Below are positions 11,860 through 22,654 of a stretch of DNA of 64,000 nucleotides, one piece after another. This stretch comes from Micromussa lordhowensis (Eukaryota > Cnidaria > Anthozoa > Scleractinia > Lobophylliidae). The stretch covers positions 27,405,918-27,469,917 of the forward strand of contig OZ026601.1 of NCBI GenBank assembly GCA_964020085.1, in the 5' to 3' direction. Within the stretch, counting starts at the first letter, position 1. Each line of letters opens with the position of its first letter. The translations under genes were made by a program, and so were the position numbers. The notes below the pieces were generated by a model that had not been told where the DNA came from, did no database searches, and worked only from the letters and a program-made list of their open reading frames with translations.

Positions 11860-12690
11860 TTGAAATGTACCCGGGGGACGCCTATATGAAAAGGTCGGGG
11901 ATGCCCGAAGTGTAACTTAGGGGTGTGAATGACGGGTTTTGGTCTCACTTAGGGTGTTCAGGAAAAAACGCCACTAATTTTAACGGTCAAGGCATCTTTT
12001 AGGGTTGCACTCGAAGAAGAAATGATAAACGCTGTTATGGGGTCAAATAAAGCTTGGACCACACCCAGATTGGTCTCTCTTAGGGGTTTCGTTCAATTTT
12101 TCTGGCGAGCATCCCCTGCAAATGCAAATACAAAATCTGATGAAATTAATGGCATTACATGTGCCTTGTAACATTCCCTGCTCCAGAAACGTCAAACTTC
12201 ATCTCGTCACTGCAGGTCTAGTGACTGAAAAGAAAGGTTGTTGGTGACTGACGTTTCGACAACCCGAATGCAATTCTAGATCAGATGACTTCTGCTCAGG
12301 TTGTCGAGATGACGGTCAACAACAACAGCTCTCTTTTAGAACTACTCTCACTCGGACGATCACACTTAACGAACTACTGATCCGGGGGAGGGAAAGAATC
12401 GAGATACTCGTCGTCTCTCTTAGGGATGTAAATCGAGGATTTTGGTCTCTCTTTAGGTATAGGGTGTTTAAGACGAAGAGCCTCTATTTTTAGCCATCAA
12501 ACTTTCTGTTAAGGTGCACTTGAGGAAATTAAAAACCGCTGTGATTTCCGTTTTAAGTGGTATATTTCAGGAGTCTAATAAGGCTCAAGTCATGCACTGA
12601 TTGGTCATCTTTAGGGGTTTTAATTCAAATGTTCCGACGAGCATGCCCAATATTTTTCATATGGGAGTTCGCTCCCCGGTTCAAGCAAAC
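11860..12690 (+). repeat. Two diverged direct copies of a ~250-bp repeat around a spacer
   Basis: Copies near 11870-12130 and 12395-12670 share the same order of landmarks: ggtctctcttagggg-like motifs, aaaaacgcc/aagagcctc after a 'gggtgtt' motif, an aaccgctgt/aacgctgt core, and cgagcatgccc/cgagcatcccc at the end. The spacer (about 12180-12390) contains gtgactgacgtttcgaca and looks like an insertion. It probably derives from a coral interspersed repeat. Confidence 0.6.
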
Positions 12691-12781
12691 CATTCACCTA
12701 CATTACATGTGCGGCGATTATTTGAATTGTCAGAGTTACTGGACTACTATGTTGCTGTATTATCAGTTGTATGAAGAACTA

Positions 12782-12787
12782 TTTATT
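12782..12787 (-). promoter_or_regulatory. Candidate poly(A) signal of the MLCK-like gene
   Basis: AATAAA on the minus strand, about 260 nt beyond the MLCK-like stop codon. Position is the only support. Confidence 0.3.
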
Positions 12788-13046
12788 GCACTACTTGCCA
12801 GATTCCAAAGGATAATGAACTTACAAGTTCAAATGCGACCTCGTACCTAGTCCATGTCGAAAACAAACAGTGAGCAGACCCTGAGGACGAGATCGGACAG
12901 TCCTTGAATTTGCCGCCATTTTGAATTTACCAGCACGTACTTCAAACAACCCCCAAGAAACACTCACACGAGCAAGTTCCTGGAGTACTGATAATTCGTG
13001 CTAATTACAAATAACATTAATTCACTTTCAATCTGTAGTTGCCAGA

Positions 13047-16000
13047 TCAACAGGGAGCTGATTCGGTCGAAGATCGGCTCACGCTGCAAGAAACCTGTTT
13101 AGGGTTTAACTGCAAGCCGTTCAAACTTCCCAGTTGTACCGTGATTGCCTGGACGCCATCTGGAATTATATTGACATTTGCAATGTTCTTTCCCGAAGTG
13201 TTCTGGAGCGAAGGTTGTGTCGACATTAATTCTTGTCGGTCCATCTTCTCGATATTGTTATTAAAAGTCAGAGAAGTTGGTGGAGGACTTGTAAGAAAGA
13301 GTTCGTCATTTACACAGATTGTCGGCAGCTCTTCGCGATGGCTGCCCGTTGAGTTTGTGGGTTTGTCATCGACAACCGATTTATCCAGTTGCAATGTTAA
13401 TTTCTGCGGCTTGAAATTGGCTTCGCCAGCTTTATCGACTGGCTTTGTCGAGAGCGATGCATCCTCTGGGTCCTTGTAGCAATTTCCGGCTTTCTTAGTA
13501 GAATCCTGCTGTGAATCGTTCGTTTTAAGTTGAGCGTTTTTGGTTGTTACGGATCCCGAAATAAGCCTGTCATTTCTCCTCAATTCGTCCGTATTAAAAG
13601 AAAACGAAACTGGCTTAAAGTCTGTTTTGGAAGTATTTCCAAGGTTGATTGATACGTGCGCAGTTTTCCTCTGGCGAGAAGTCGCGCCACTAAAAGTGTT
13701 TGCTCTGGGTCTTTCAAAAGAACAACTCTCGCGATTGACTAAATTGCTTATATCGCTCCCTCTTCTTGGGTTGCCCGGTTCCCCAGAACAGGTGTTATTT
13801 AAATCGGTAATTTCATCATCATCTTCATGATCATCATCATTATCATCCAAATTACTTTCGCTCGAGCTTCTTTCATCATCTTTATCGTTTTCATCCTTTT
13901 GCGAGTCCTTCCCTATTGCTTTATCGGCCTTCTCCTGCAAGGCTCTTATTGTTTTCATGTCCAAATCAAAACAAGAACTGCGTGTCTCCCCGAAGCGACG
14001 GCTAAGTGGGAGAGTAAGCGACGATGGATCAACCGGTGCAGATCCCTTTCTGTCTGCGTCATTGCTTTCATCGTCTTCACCCTCAGGAGTCGTCTTTAGT
14101 ATTGACGGATCCATGGAGCGTCTTCGTTTTCCGACAGACAGAGGTGACAAGGACATACGGCGTACCGCTAGAAGAGCATTAACAGATTTCTGAAAAAAGA
14201 GATGAACATGGTTCATCAAATGCGTTGAATGGAATATGATTCTTGGTTTTGAGCTGATCCTTACCTATAAATATTTAGTTAAAGCATGGGGGTCTTTTTG
14301 CAGGCATCTTGGAGAATTCGGACGAACTGGGATCGATCACTAACTGGTACCAAACTGGAACGAGGAGAACGCTTTCCGAACCTTCATTGGTTTTGGACCT
14401 TCCAATAGCAAACTAATAAAGACTGATTTTGGATGTGAAATTTTTTTAAGCCGTAGTCGCCATTTTAGTAATGTTAACTCATAATTATGTCTCGCAATCG
14501 TTGATCTTTTATAAGAAATTCCAGTAATCAAATGCAAACAATCCATGACAGGTCCGCATGTAGTTTAAGCTTGTTTACCTTCCACCTTCTCTTCGCCATG
14601 AACGCCTTATGTTTTCCTGTGTTTATCTTCGTCCCTGTGTCGTGTGTGTCCTGAAAATAAGGACACCGCGTTAAAACAAGGCGTTTGCATCTGTGTTGCT
14701 AACAAACAGTTGATCTAGAACATTCAAAACCAAGTGCAGGTCACACTGCAGTCATTTAGGGATATTACGTCTACGAACACACCTAAAACCATAGAAGACA
14801 GAAGAATCAAGACCTTCGCTCAAAGAATTCATTTTATAAATGATGGTACATTTGCTCCATTTGTTGAAGTCTTAAGCTATACAAGTGACGAACTGCACAT
14901 AAAAACACTTTACTAAGCTGAAACAGAGCTCTAAAACCTTACCTTTATCCATGGGTGCTGGAAACACTCTTCTATTGTTAACCGCTCACTGAAAATAAGA
15001 GCAAGGTGTTAGTAATGTGAAACACAAGCATGAAGAGTGAAAGCAGGATTTCCAAGCCACCGCACCGCTGACATTCCCTACAATAATCGATAACTTCTGG
15101 TAGCCTTGCTGTGCCTACTGAAGAGAGTGAAGTAGCCTGTAACCAAGCTCTCTCAGCAGCTGATTTAGTCGAGGGAGGGGTGAGGGTGTGTCAATGAGAA
15201 CTCTCCTGATATAGTGACCAACAAAGCCCATGACTGGACATTGCGCCGCATGGTACTTTACTTTGACTCCTTTATTTGGTCCAAAACCTTGCTACTGAAC
15301 TGTTGTCCTGATTAGTTACCTTGGCTCCTTGACTAGGAGTCCTTCAATAAATTCCATAGCATCATGTGACAAGTCATCGAAACATTCGTCATCAAAATCC
15401 CAGTCAGCTTTTGCCACTTTGACCAGAGTTTGATGATCATCGTCTCCTGAGAATGGCATCAACCCGCTTAATCTACAAACAATACAACGAAGATCCATTA
15501 ATTATTGCTACGCCAGCGATAAAACAAGCAGACCAAGAAGAAGAATAACACGACGAGAAAGGAGGAGAAGGGGGAGAAGGACGAGGGGCAAGTGAACGAC
15601 GAGTAGGAGAAGACGGAGATGGAGGAGGCAGAGAAGGCGGAGGAAGGCGGAGGAAGACGGAGGAAAGAGGAAGTGGAGTGGGAGGAGGAGAACAGGTAAG
15701 AGGAAGAGGAGGAGACAGAGGAGGAGGCGGAGTCGGAAAAGGGGAGAGATGGAGGAGTAGGTGGAGTAGGAGAAGGAGGATGATGAATGAGGTGATGAGG
15801 TGATAGAGGGGATCTGAAAAAGGTGTAGGAAAGAGGAAGAGAAGGAAGTGGAGGAGGTTTTCTTGCAAGTTTCGAAATTCAGCAGTGCGATTCAGCTGTA
15901 CAAATCAATTATTTTCAGCAATCTATCTCTTCGTCCGTTCGTGAGATGCATGCATATTATTGTGATCTGACTTTTAACTTCAAAAAATTGGAGACTGATT

Positions 16001-16556
16001 AGTCTTCTGCGTTTTAACCTATTTTAACTTCAAGAAGTAAACGGGCTCAAATTAAGCTTAAAGTCCGATGCGAATCCGCTGTAAATGATAGTCACTGTTT
16101 ACGATTTGAGAACTTAGACCAGCTTTTTTCAGCATTAGAAACATATCTAAACATGTATCACGCACTTTCTTTTGCATACTTACAAAACATACGTGACAAC
16201 ACCCAAACTCCTGAGAAGACGAAAAAAAAAAACAGAGAAAAGAAACAAATTAGCCTTTATTGAATTCCCAATGCCCAGATGACAGGTGCATTAACTTATA
16301 ATAGATAACAAAATGTCCATAATTTGCATTCGAAATACAAATTATGTAATTAGAATTCGGTTTCTTACCATAAGTCACTGGCGGTTGATACAGGCTTCAT
16401 ACGTATAACTTCAGGAGCTAAGAAAAAAAAAGCATCAAGCTAGTATACATTTTTGAAATCCAATGTAATTTTGCTGATTTCATCTGCGGGTTTCCAATGT
16501 GTTAACTGAAAACTGTAGATGTAAGCTATATGCCTGACGAAGACACACGTAACTTT

Positions 16557-16601
<45 letters not shown>

Positions 16602-17977
16602 CGTTGGTGGTTTAATCCCACCCGGGGACGTGTTTTTTCGTTGTTGTTGTTGTTTGGTATTCATTAGCAGACGTCGTTTAATAGATCATTTTCGTATTCT
16701 CGGTATTAATACGAAAATGGTCTATTAAACGACGTCTTGCAACTGAGGCTAATGAGGGGATTCTTTTCAAATGCAACTGCACGAGTCTGTATTACAAGCT
16801 TCTTCCAGTTCCGTACCGAGAATACGAATTTGACCTATTGACCTTTATTCGATCGACCTTTTTTTGCATTTTTTGCAAAGTTCGACTTAGCTAGTGCAAA
16901 GCGTCTTTGATATGAAAGTGGCTTCTGCTCACATGACGATATATCCTCATTTGTACCAAATGTATTTACTTTTTATATGAAAGCGTTTTACTTGCTCTGG
17001 CCAGAAGAAAGAGCCAATAGACCTTTTTACCGATACGGCGGCCATCTTGAATTCTATTGTTTATGGGCTGCCGAGGGGGCAATTGCTGGAAAATTTATCG
17101 TATACACAGCTTTCAGGATAAATTTTTACTGCTTGTCTCTCATATTCCATAACAAATATTACAAGCGTTACATCTTTCCGTCACGATATTTGGCAGTTGT
17201 TCCTGTGGTTATCGAAAAATTATTGTTAAAAGTTATCACGCCACAGTATTCTTTTTAATTATTTCTCATCTGCCCCCTGGGCATCCCATAATTTCCTCGG
17301 AATTCAAGATGGCCGCCGTATCGGTAAAAAGGTCTATTCGGTAATGACCTTTTCTACATTCATATTTTGTCCTGGTCAAAACGAGAGCTATAGTTGGTAA
17401 GTAGAGGATGGTTATGCGGAGAATTAAAATTCCACAACATCATTCCCAGTGCCCTCTCTTCCTCTCTTCATATTTCATTCATGACACCTCTCTCATGAAC
17501 AGGCCATTTGCGAAAAAAATTCATAACAGGTGCCGAGGCTTAGGAGACAAAAACAAATCAAATAATTTCTTCATTCCTCAACCTCAGTGTTATTTTTTTT
17601 AGTTTTTATACTCTAAACCTCGACGCCATGTCTATTTTTGGCCTCTTCAAAACCTCTCACTGACTATTATAACTTTGCTCACACAGGACACAACATTTAA
17701 AATTGGAAAATTAATAAATTTTGACACTAGTATTGCGTAGTTAGAGGGATAATTGATGAGAAAAGCTTCCCTCTTAGCTCTTACCTACAAAGTCCGGAGT
17801 GCCAAACGAAGATTTAACGTCTTCATCTGAATCCAAATTTCTAGCGAGTCCGAAGTCAACAAGCTTGATGTCATTGGTATCCATGCTCACACAGAGAATG
17901 TTTTCTGGCTAAAGATGAAAATGAGATGAATAAGCAAGGGAATAAATTTTGATTTCATACCTAGTTTGGCATCAGAT

Positions 17978-18036
<59 letters not shown>

Positions 18037-21000
18037 CACCCACCCGGGGACGTGTTTTGTCTAAATTTATGAACTGTGTATAACCGTTAATTTTAATATT
18101 ATTACTTTATTATTATTACTTTTTTACCCCCCGGCATTTTCGCATACGTGTTTACACTTTGTAGGAAAGCCCTTCTCAAAATACTGGAGCTGTATGGAAA
18201 CGATGGTAATGTAACTGCAACTAATTAACGAGAAATGATATATTCTCTTGACCTAAAACTGTTATTTTCTTTTTGTCCTTACTTTTAACAGTTAGATGAT
18301 GAGCTTGCATAGAAATCGAGAGCGAATAATGTTATTGTTTTAGTATAAAACTACTTGTCGACCAATGAATTATCTAATCATCTAGAACATCGTCACAGAT
18401 ACTTCGAAAACGCAAAAAAAGCTAGCGGCCGCAATTTTATTTAAAACAATCACACACTGCTACACTACTCACTATCTACAACAAAACAGATAAAGAGTAG
18501 CGCAGCCAATACGAGAACGGCATCTGTGATAGAACGCTAGTATAATTATACTAAACTCAAATAGTACAAAGAGAAAAGTACTTGTCACCTTGAGATCAAG
18601 GTGAACGACATGTCTTCCGTGCATGAATTTTAAAGCTTCAAGGATTTGCCTGACGTAATCAACAGCATCATCCTCCATAAGGTACTCTTCAGCTACGATT
18701 CGCTCGAACAGTTCACCTCCATGGACACTAAAGCAGGTTGAGAAAACAACGTAACACATCTAATGAGAGTTTTTCAACCTTTTTACATCTAGCATCAAAC
18801 CTTGTTTCTATTTATGAGATTCCAAGTTTTGAATGCGTAAATTAAAGCTCGGTTGTTTTTCTATCGATTGCAAAATGGAACTAAAAACAGGTAAACAACG
18901 GCACTGAAAAAGCGTGGACCACTACTGGCAATTCGCAATGTTTGGTCAACAACTACACCAATCTCGTTCTCAGAGCTTCGTTCCCCTTGACCAGCGGTCG
19001 GAAAACGAGAGCTCTGGGAGCAACCATCATGAAAGAACAAAGGAAATAACCGAATTCTGGTTATCCGGCTCACTGCGCATCTGCATCTATGGCGCATGCC
19101 TGAAATGGTTGCTCACAGAGCTCTCGTTTTCGGACCGCTGGTCAAGGGGAACGAAGCTCTGGGAACGAGATTGCAACTACACCTTAAAGATGATTTCCAT
19201 GCGCACTCTAGAGAGTTTGTTTGCGTTTTTGACTTTTTTCATGTAAGACGTCACAAAATGTAACATGCAACTACTTACATGAAGTAAATTCAAAGTTTCA
19301 TGCTAACCGCCATTATGAATATTATTACGCTTTGTGCTTTATTCTTTCTTATATCACTTGCTGAAACAACTTAGCTGTAAAAATCAAGTGAGCGGTTCGT
19401 GACGAATAACAACGATTCGCACTCCATCGAGTGAAACTCGCGAACATTAGAGTGCTGAGACTGCGCAGTAAGGACTGGACATAGAGGGTACTCATTGACA
19501 ATTTAGGCTAAGTAGGTTCACATTAGGTTCTTCTGAAGGAGATTTAGTTGTCGACTACCAGAAAAATAAATAAACTTGGGATTGGTCCTTAAATACAGCA
19601 TTTATTTACAACTATAAATAAATGATAAGCCTAACACAACTGAGAATGTGTCATGTAGTGTTGTCTCTATATCATGAGTTTATAATTTAACTGTGGCCCA
19701 CATACAAGACCTGCTTGATCTTGCTTGACAAAACAGGTTCTTACATTTTGTGGTTTTAACTGATGGGACATTTCTGCCTTCACGTTCTTAAATAACTAGG
19801 TTCTTAATGCGAGTTTTTACTGTACCTCTGTGGTGAAACAATCAGTGACATAAAGTAAGACTTACAGCTCTAAGACCATGACGATTTCAAAAGGCGTCTG
19901 ATATGCATCCACCAGCTCCACAACTTTGTTATGCGGTCCAAGAGAGCGCATGATCTCTATCTCTCGAAGCACGGTTTTCCTGATGTTGTGGTTAGCTGTC
20001 TTGATTATTTTCGCGGCGTATACGTTTCCTTTTGTCTTGTGAGTACACTTCTTAACAGTGCCATAGGAACCTCTGAAAAAAAAGAAAAAAGGATGGAATA
20101 TGTGAGTCGTGCTAATGTTGTGGAGGCGCGATGGCTACAGCTAGGCTGAGGAAATGGGAACAGGTTTATTCGGTTAGCTATACATTGGGTAACCTGGAAC
20201 AGTCAAATGTCAGCGATATGCAGATGTTTCAACTTCCCTGTTATCTAAGGCGGCTGAAAACAGTTTCCAGTACTTTCCAAGACTTACATTTTGATGGGCC
20301 ATTTTACCCACTCGGTATCAGTTGATGTCAAAATTATGGTATCAAACATCTGCTCAATTATTGGTGAACATGTTACTGTCCATTTTGTGGCTCAATAGGT
20401 TACCATAGCAATAGTACGACCTGCTAAAAACGCCCTTAATTTTAGCTTTAAGCGCTCATATCCCTAAAAAGAGCTCGGTGATCCCCATTTTCATTTTTTA
20501 TTATCGAATTGTAATCAGCATGATAAGATGCAACTTTTTGCAAATTTCAAAAAAATTCTACAAGGGGGTTCAGAGCCACCTTAAATTTTCGAACATTTAA
20601 GGTGGCTCTGAACCCCCTACGCAGAAATACCATGACAGAGCTTCTTTAATCATAAGCACTGAAAATATCCCGTCTCAGTCATCTGCTATGCAAGGAATAC
20701 ACTGAGACTATTTATGTTAATGGATTAAAGGTTGCCACTCATAAAAGTAGTAAGATCCAAACTCGCGTAAAAGAGGATCGAGGTATTACATCAATAACAA
20801 GAGAAGATACTATCAAGTTTTTGGGGATCATCAGTTTTCGCTTTTGCCAGATGCTAGGGAATTTGGTGGAATGCTAGAATCGACCCATCAAAGGCTCTCA
20901 AAAGAGATATCCGTTGACTGCTTTCAGGCTTCCGTCCACACTACGCCGGAGAAGTTTGAAAACGCAGCTCTATTTCTACGGTTAGGCCTACCGTTCACAC

Positions 21001-22654
21001 TTATACGTCAAGAAAACGAAGCTTTCCGAAAACGCACTTCAAACAGGAGAAATTTGAAAACTTCCGTGTGGACGGAAACCATTTTGAAAAATTGATGACG
21101 TCACGATAATCGTGTGATTTCGCGGATGACTAAATACTTTCCGTGTTGTTTTGACTCACATTTTCTGACTAATTTGTCGGGACTATCATAACTTCTGGTA
21201 AAAGCCTTAAGTCTAGTTCTGCAGCTTACACTTAAGCTCTAAAGTCCTCGGATTAACGGCTGAAAAGAACTAGATAAGCAGCAGCTTTCGACAATAGCTT
21301 CCTCAAAGTAAACAAGATTACTGAAGGTCTTAACAAGATTGACACGATCTGTGTGTCATTATGATTAATTAAGTTATTGGACGTGGTCCCCTTAAATAAA
21401 ATTTCTCCTGTTTAGAAACTTCCTCATTACTCCATGAAACGTCCTTAATAAAAAGCAGAAAACATCTGGGCTAAAAGTCTGATGAATTTAGCGGACTGTA
21501 TGCTTCTAGCAAAGCCACTAACTGATCCAAAATTATCGCTGGGCAGCTGAAAGGATATATTAGATATCAAAGAGCTACGATGGTCTGCCAGTCCCTGCAC
21601 GGGTTGGCTCCAAATTATCTAAGTTCTAAATTCGAGAGGCGTGAAACCGCATATAAGCTGAGGGATTGAGAATAAAATAAATGTTCCATTGCCGCGCACA
21701 AACTATTATAAAAATAGCTTTAGCTGTAGTGGCGCCATTCTTTGGAACAGTCTTCCTTGCGACTTAAGGGAAGCAGAGTCCATGAGGCAATTTAACCGCC
21801 TACGCAAATGAAATGTCTAAGGCACGGCATTCGTGGAAAGCAGCTTTTTTCTTTTTAATTATTTCCGTTATTGTAAACATTAGGTATTGTATATATAGAT
21901 AGATAGATAAGTGAAGAACGATGAAACATGAAGCAAACTTCTAACTGTTCCGGCTTTAATACGTTTCGTTTCGTTTTAAGCTGACGAATTTTTAAAAACC
22001 GTGTTTTAAATAAAGATTACATAAATAAATAAATAATAAATAGCTCTGTTGAAAATTTGACACAAAGCCGGTAACATACCAAGACCTGCGGGAAGACACT
22101 TCGCTAATTGTAAACATGATCTTAGCTATTTTTTAGCCCTAAGGTTAAATAACCAGGGGAAATTATTACCCAGTCAGATGTTTTTGTTTCAATAAAGAGG
22201 GCTTGTTATGACGGCCATTTTGAGTCGCTTCATTTTTTTCTGTGGTATTTTAGGGTATACTAACTTAACTTACGATAAATTGCTGGTTTTTTTTTAGGAA
22301 AATAACCGCCATTTTTGAAGGTTGGAATTCATTGCAACGCTAAAATAACAAAGAAATAAGCCCGGAATAAGACACTCACTTGCCGATTTCTTTTTCCAGG
22401 TCATAAAACTCATCCACAGTTCCATACTTCACGAATTCTTCCTCCTCTTCTTCTTCGTCTTCCTCTGGTTTTTCTTCCGTTGTTTTGATCACGATGTTGA
22501 TGGCATTCATATCTGCCACTGTGCACGAAATGTAAAAAGATGGCTCACTAATTCTCAATCTTTCATACGTCAAGAAATACTCCTTCCTCGATGAAGTACA
22601 ATATTTCATCCTACAAGAGCTAAGCGCGGTCACTATGGGAGATTCCATCGCCAT
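13047..22654 (-). CDS. Myosin light chain kinase-like Ser/Thr kinase, 10 exons
   Basis: Exons are 22654-22380, 20072-19866, 18727-18589, 17908-17785, 16417-16369, 16210-16184, 15472-15320, 14988-14943, 14650-14579 and 14189-13047 (2235 nt, 744 residues). The kinase domain spans about residues 84-340. The glycine loop is GKGSYG (91-96), with ATP lysine K113, HLDLKPEN with catalytic D205, DFG at 225-227, the GTPDFVAPE activation segment and DWDFD near the C-lobe. Residues 354-377 follow the smooth-muscle MLCK autoinhibitory/calmodulin-binding pattern, with W363, L370 and M376 spaced 1-8-14 and RRMS after it. The family phosphorylates myosin regulatory light chain under Ca2+/calmodulin. The tail (378-744) is disordered, with an acidic run at 459-493. 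No Ig or FnIII domains are visible. The start is the least certain part: M1 has a good context (AACATGG), but a possible acceptor lies before M49. Confidence 0.88.
14579..14650 (-). CDS. MLCK-like exon 9: first half of the calmodulin-binding segment
   Basis: A 72-nt phase 0-0 exon ends in KHKAFMAKRRWK. The next exon opens with KSVNALLAVRRMS. Joined, these match the layout of the smooth-muscle MLCK calmodulin-binding helix: a basic cluster, Trp, then hydrophobics at 1-5-8-14. This exon pair is what separates the gene from DAPK, DRAK or titin-type kinases. Confidence 0.85.
15528..15865 (+). repeat. Polypurine (GA-rich) tract in an MLCK-like intron
   Basis: About 340 bp on the plus strand are almost pure purine, dominated by gaggag, gaagaa and ggcgga units. 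It lies between exons 7 and 6. The opposite strand stays open as a Pro/Ser/Leu-rich frame only because of its composition. It is a candidate for triplex (H-DNA) structure. Confidence 0.85.
16557..16630 (+). tRNA. tRNA-Asn (GTT)-like gene, copy 1
   Basis: The 74-nt sequence folds as a cloverleaf. The acceptor stem GTCTCCG/CGGGGAC has one G-T wobble. The anticodon stem TTCGG/CCGAA encloses loop CTGTTAA with anticodon GTT at 16591-16593. The T-stem is GGTGG/CCACC. The internal A box (tggcgcaatcgg) is intact. The T-loop reads TTTAATC instead of TTCGANN, so the B box is degraded. A T6 run 1-2 nt downstream is a good Pol III terminator. It sits antisense in an MLCK-like intron and may be a weak or dead copy. 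Confidence 0.85.
16632..16637 (+). terminator. Pol III terminator (T6) after tRNA-Asn copy 1
   Basis: Six T residues directly after the tRNA-like sequence, the usual Pol III stop. Confidence 0.6.
16670..16736. repeat. Hairpin with ~30-bp arms beside tRNA-Asn copy 1
   Basis: The arms gacgtcgtttaatagatcat and its reverse complement enclose a tiny loop, with one or two mismatches. Part of the loop (cgagaatacga-like) recurs near 16816. Probably a fold-back transposon relic. Confidence 0.8.
17016..17338. mobile_element. MITE with 39-bp perfect terminal inverted repeats
   Basis: The first and last 39 bp are exact reverse complements, beginning aatagacctttttaccgata. Weaker similarity continues inward (gggctgccgagggggca against a ggatgcccagggggca-type arm). 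The total is 323 bp. No clear target duplication is seen. It sits in the intron between MLCK-like exons 5 and 4. Confidence 0.9.
17979..18052 (+). tRNA. tRNA-Asn (GTT)-like gene, copy 2
   Basis: Its sequence equals copy 1 (1.4 kb away) except near the variable and T-loop region. The anticodon GTT is at 18013-18015. The T-loop is TTCACAC, so C56 is kept but the usual purine-57 and A58 positions are changed. A T4 run follows at 18054-18057. It lies antisense in the MLCK-like intron between exons 4 and 3. It could be a functional gene or a degenerating copy. Confidence 0.85.
18589..18727 (-). CDS. MLCK-like exon 3: catalytic loop
   Basis: The phase 2 to 0 exon opens with VHGGELFERI and closes with HVVHLDLK, whose Asp is the catalytic base (D205). 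The intron falls exactly between LDLK and PEN, which starts the next exon (17908-17785, PENILC and DFG). Confidence 0.9.
18951..19183. mobile_element. Fold-back MITE in an MLCK-like intron
   Basis: Arms of about 80 bp (from 18951, and ending at 19183) are near-identical inverted copies. They contain agagcttcgttccccttgac and gagagctctg. The spacer is about 80 bp. Confidence 0.85.
19200..19322 (-). repeat. Dispersed repeat, copy 2 (partner at 6960-7078)
   Basis: Reverse complement of the segment at 6960-7078, with matching order of the catgtaagt, tacattttgtga and aatggcggtt-type landmarks. It abuts the fold-back at 18951-19183. Confidence 0.65.
20563..20618. repeat. Back-to-back hairpin of a TTAA-ended repeat terminus
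   Basis: agggggttcagagccacctt and its exact reverse complement face each other across about 14 bp. It looks like two transposon ends joined head to head. Confidence 0.75.
20905..21120 (+). repeat. Dispersed repeat, copy 1 (inverted partner at 44320-44625)
   Basis: The segment contains cttccgtccacactacgccg, tttgaaaacgcagctc, cggttaggcct and atcgtgtgattt. The same landmarks occur in inverted order at 44320-44625. It is likely a short non-autonomous transposon. Confidence 0.7.
21570..21811 (+). pseudogene. LINE (non-LTR retrotransposon) reverse-transcriptase 3' end, broken
   Basis: The translation shows the conserved end of LINE ORF2. SLHGLAPNYLSSKF and ETAYKLRD are followed, after one stop and one frame change, by INVPLPRTNYYKNSF, ILWNSLPCDLRE and QFNRL, then TGA at 21809-21811. 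A gata microsatellite near 21895-21910 may mark the 3' tail. Only the last 80 or so codons are present, so this is a 5'-truncated insertion. It lies in the intron between MLCK-like exons 2 and 1, opposite to the gene. Confidence 0.8.

Noticed and set aside
13039..14193. Plus-strand frames opposite the MLCK tail exon
   Set aside because: They are antisense shadows of the 1.1-kb coding exon, with no motif.
15473..15868. Pro/Ser/Leu-rich minus-strand frame
   Set aside because: It is the complement of the polypurine tract in an MLCK intron and has no domain. Its open length follows from composition.
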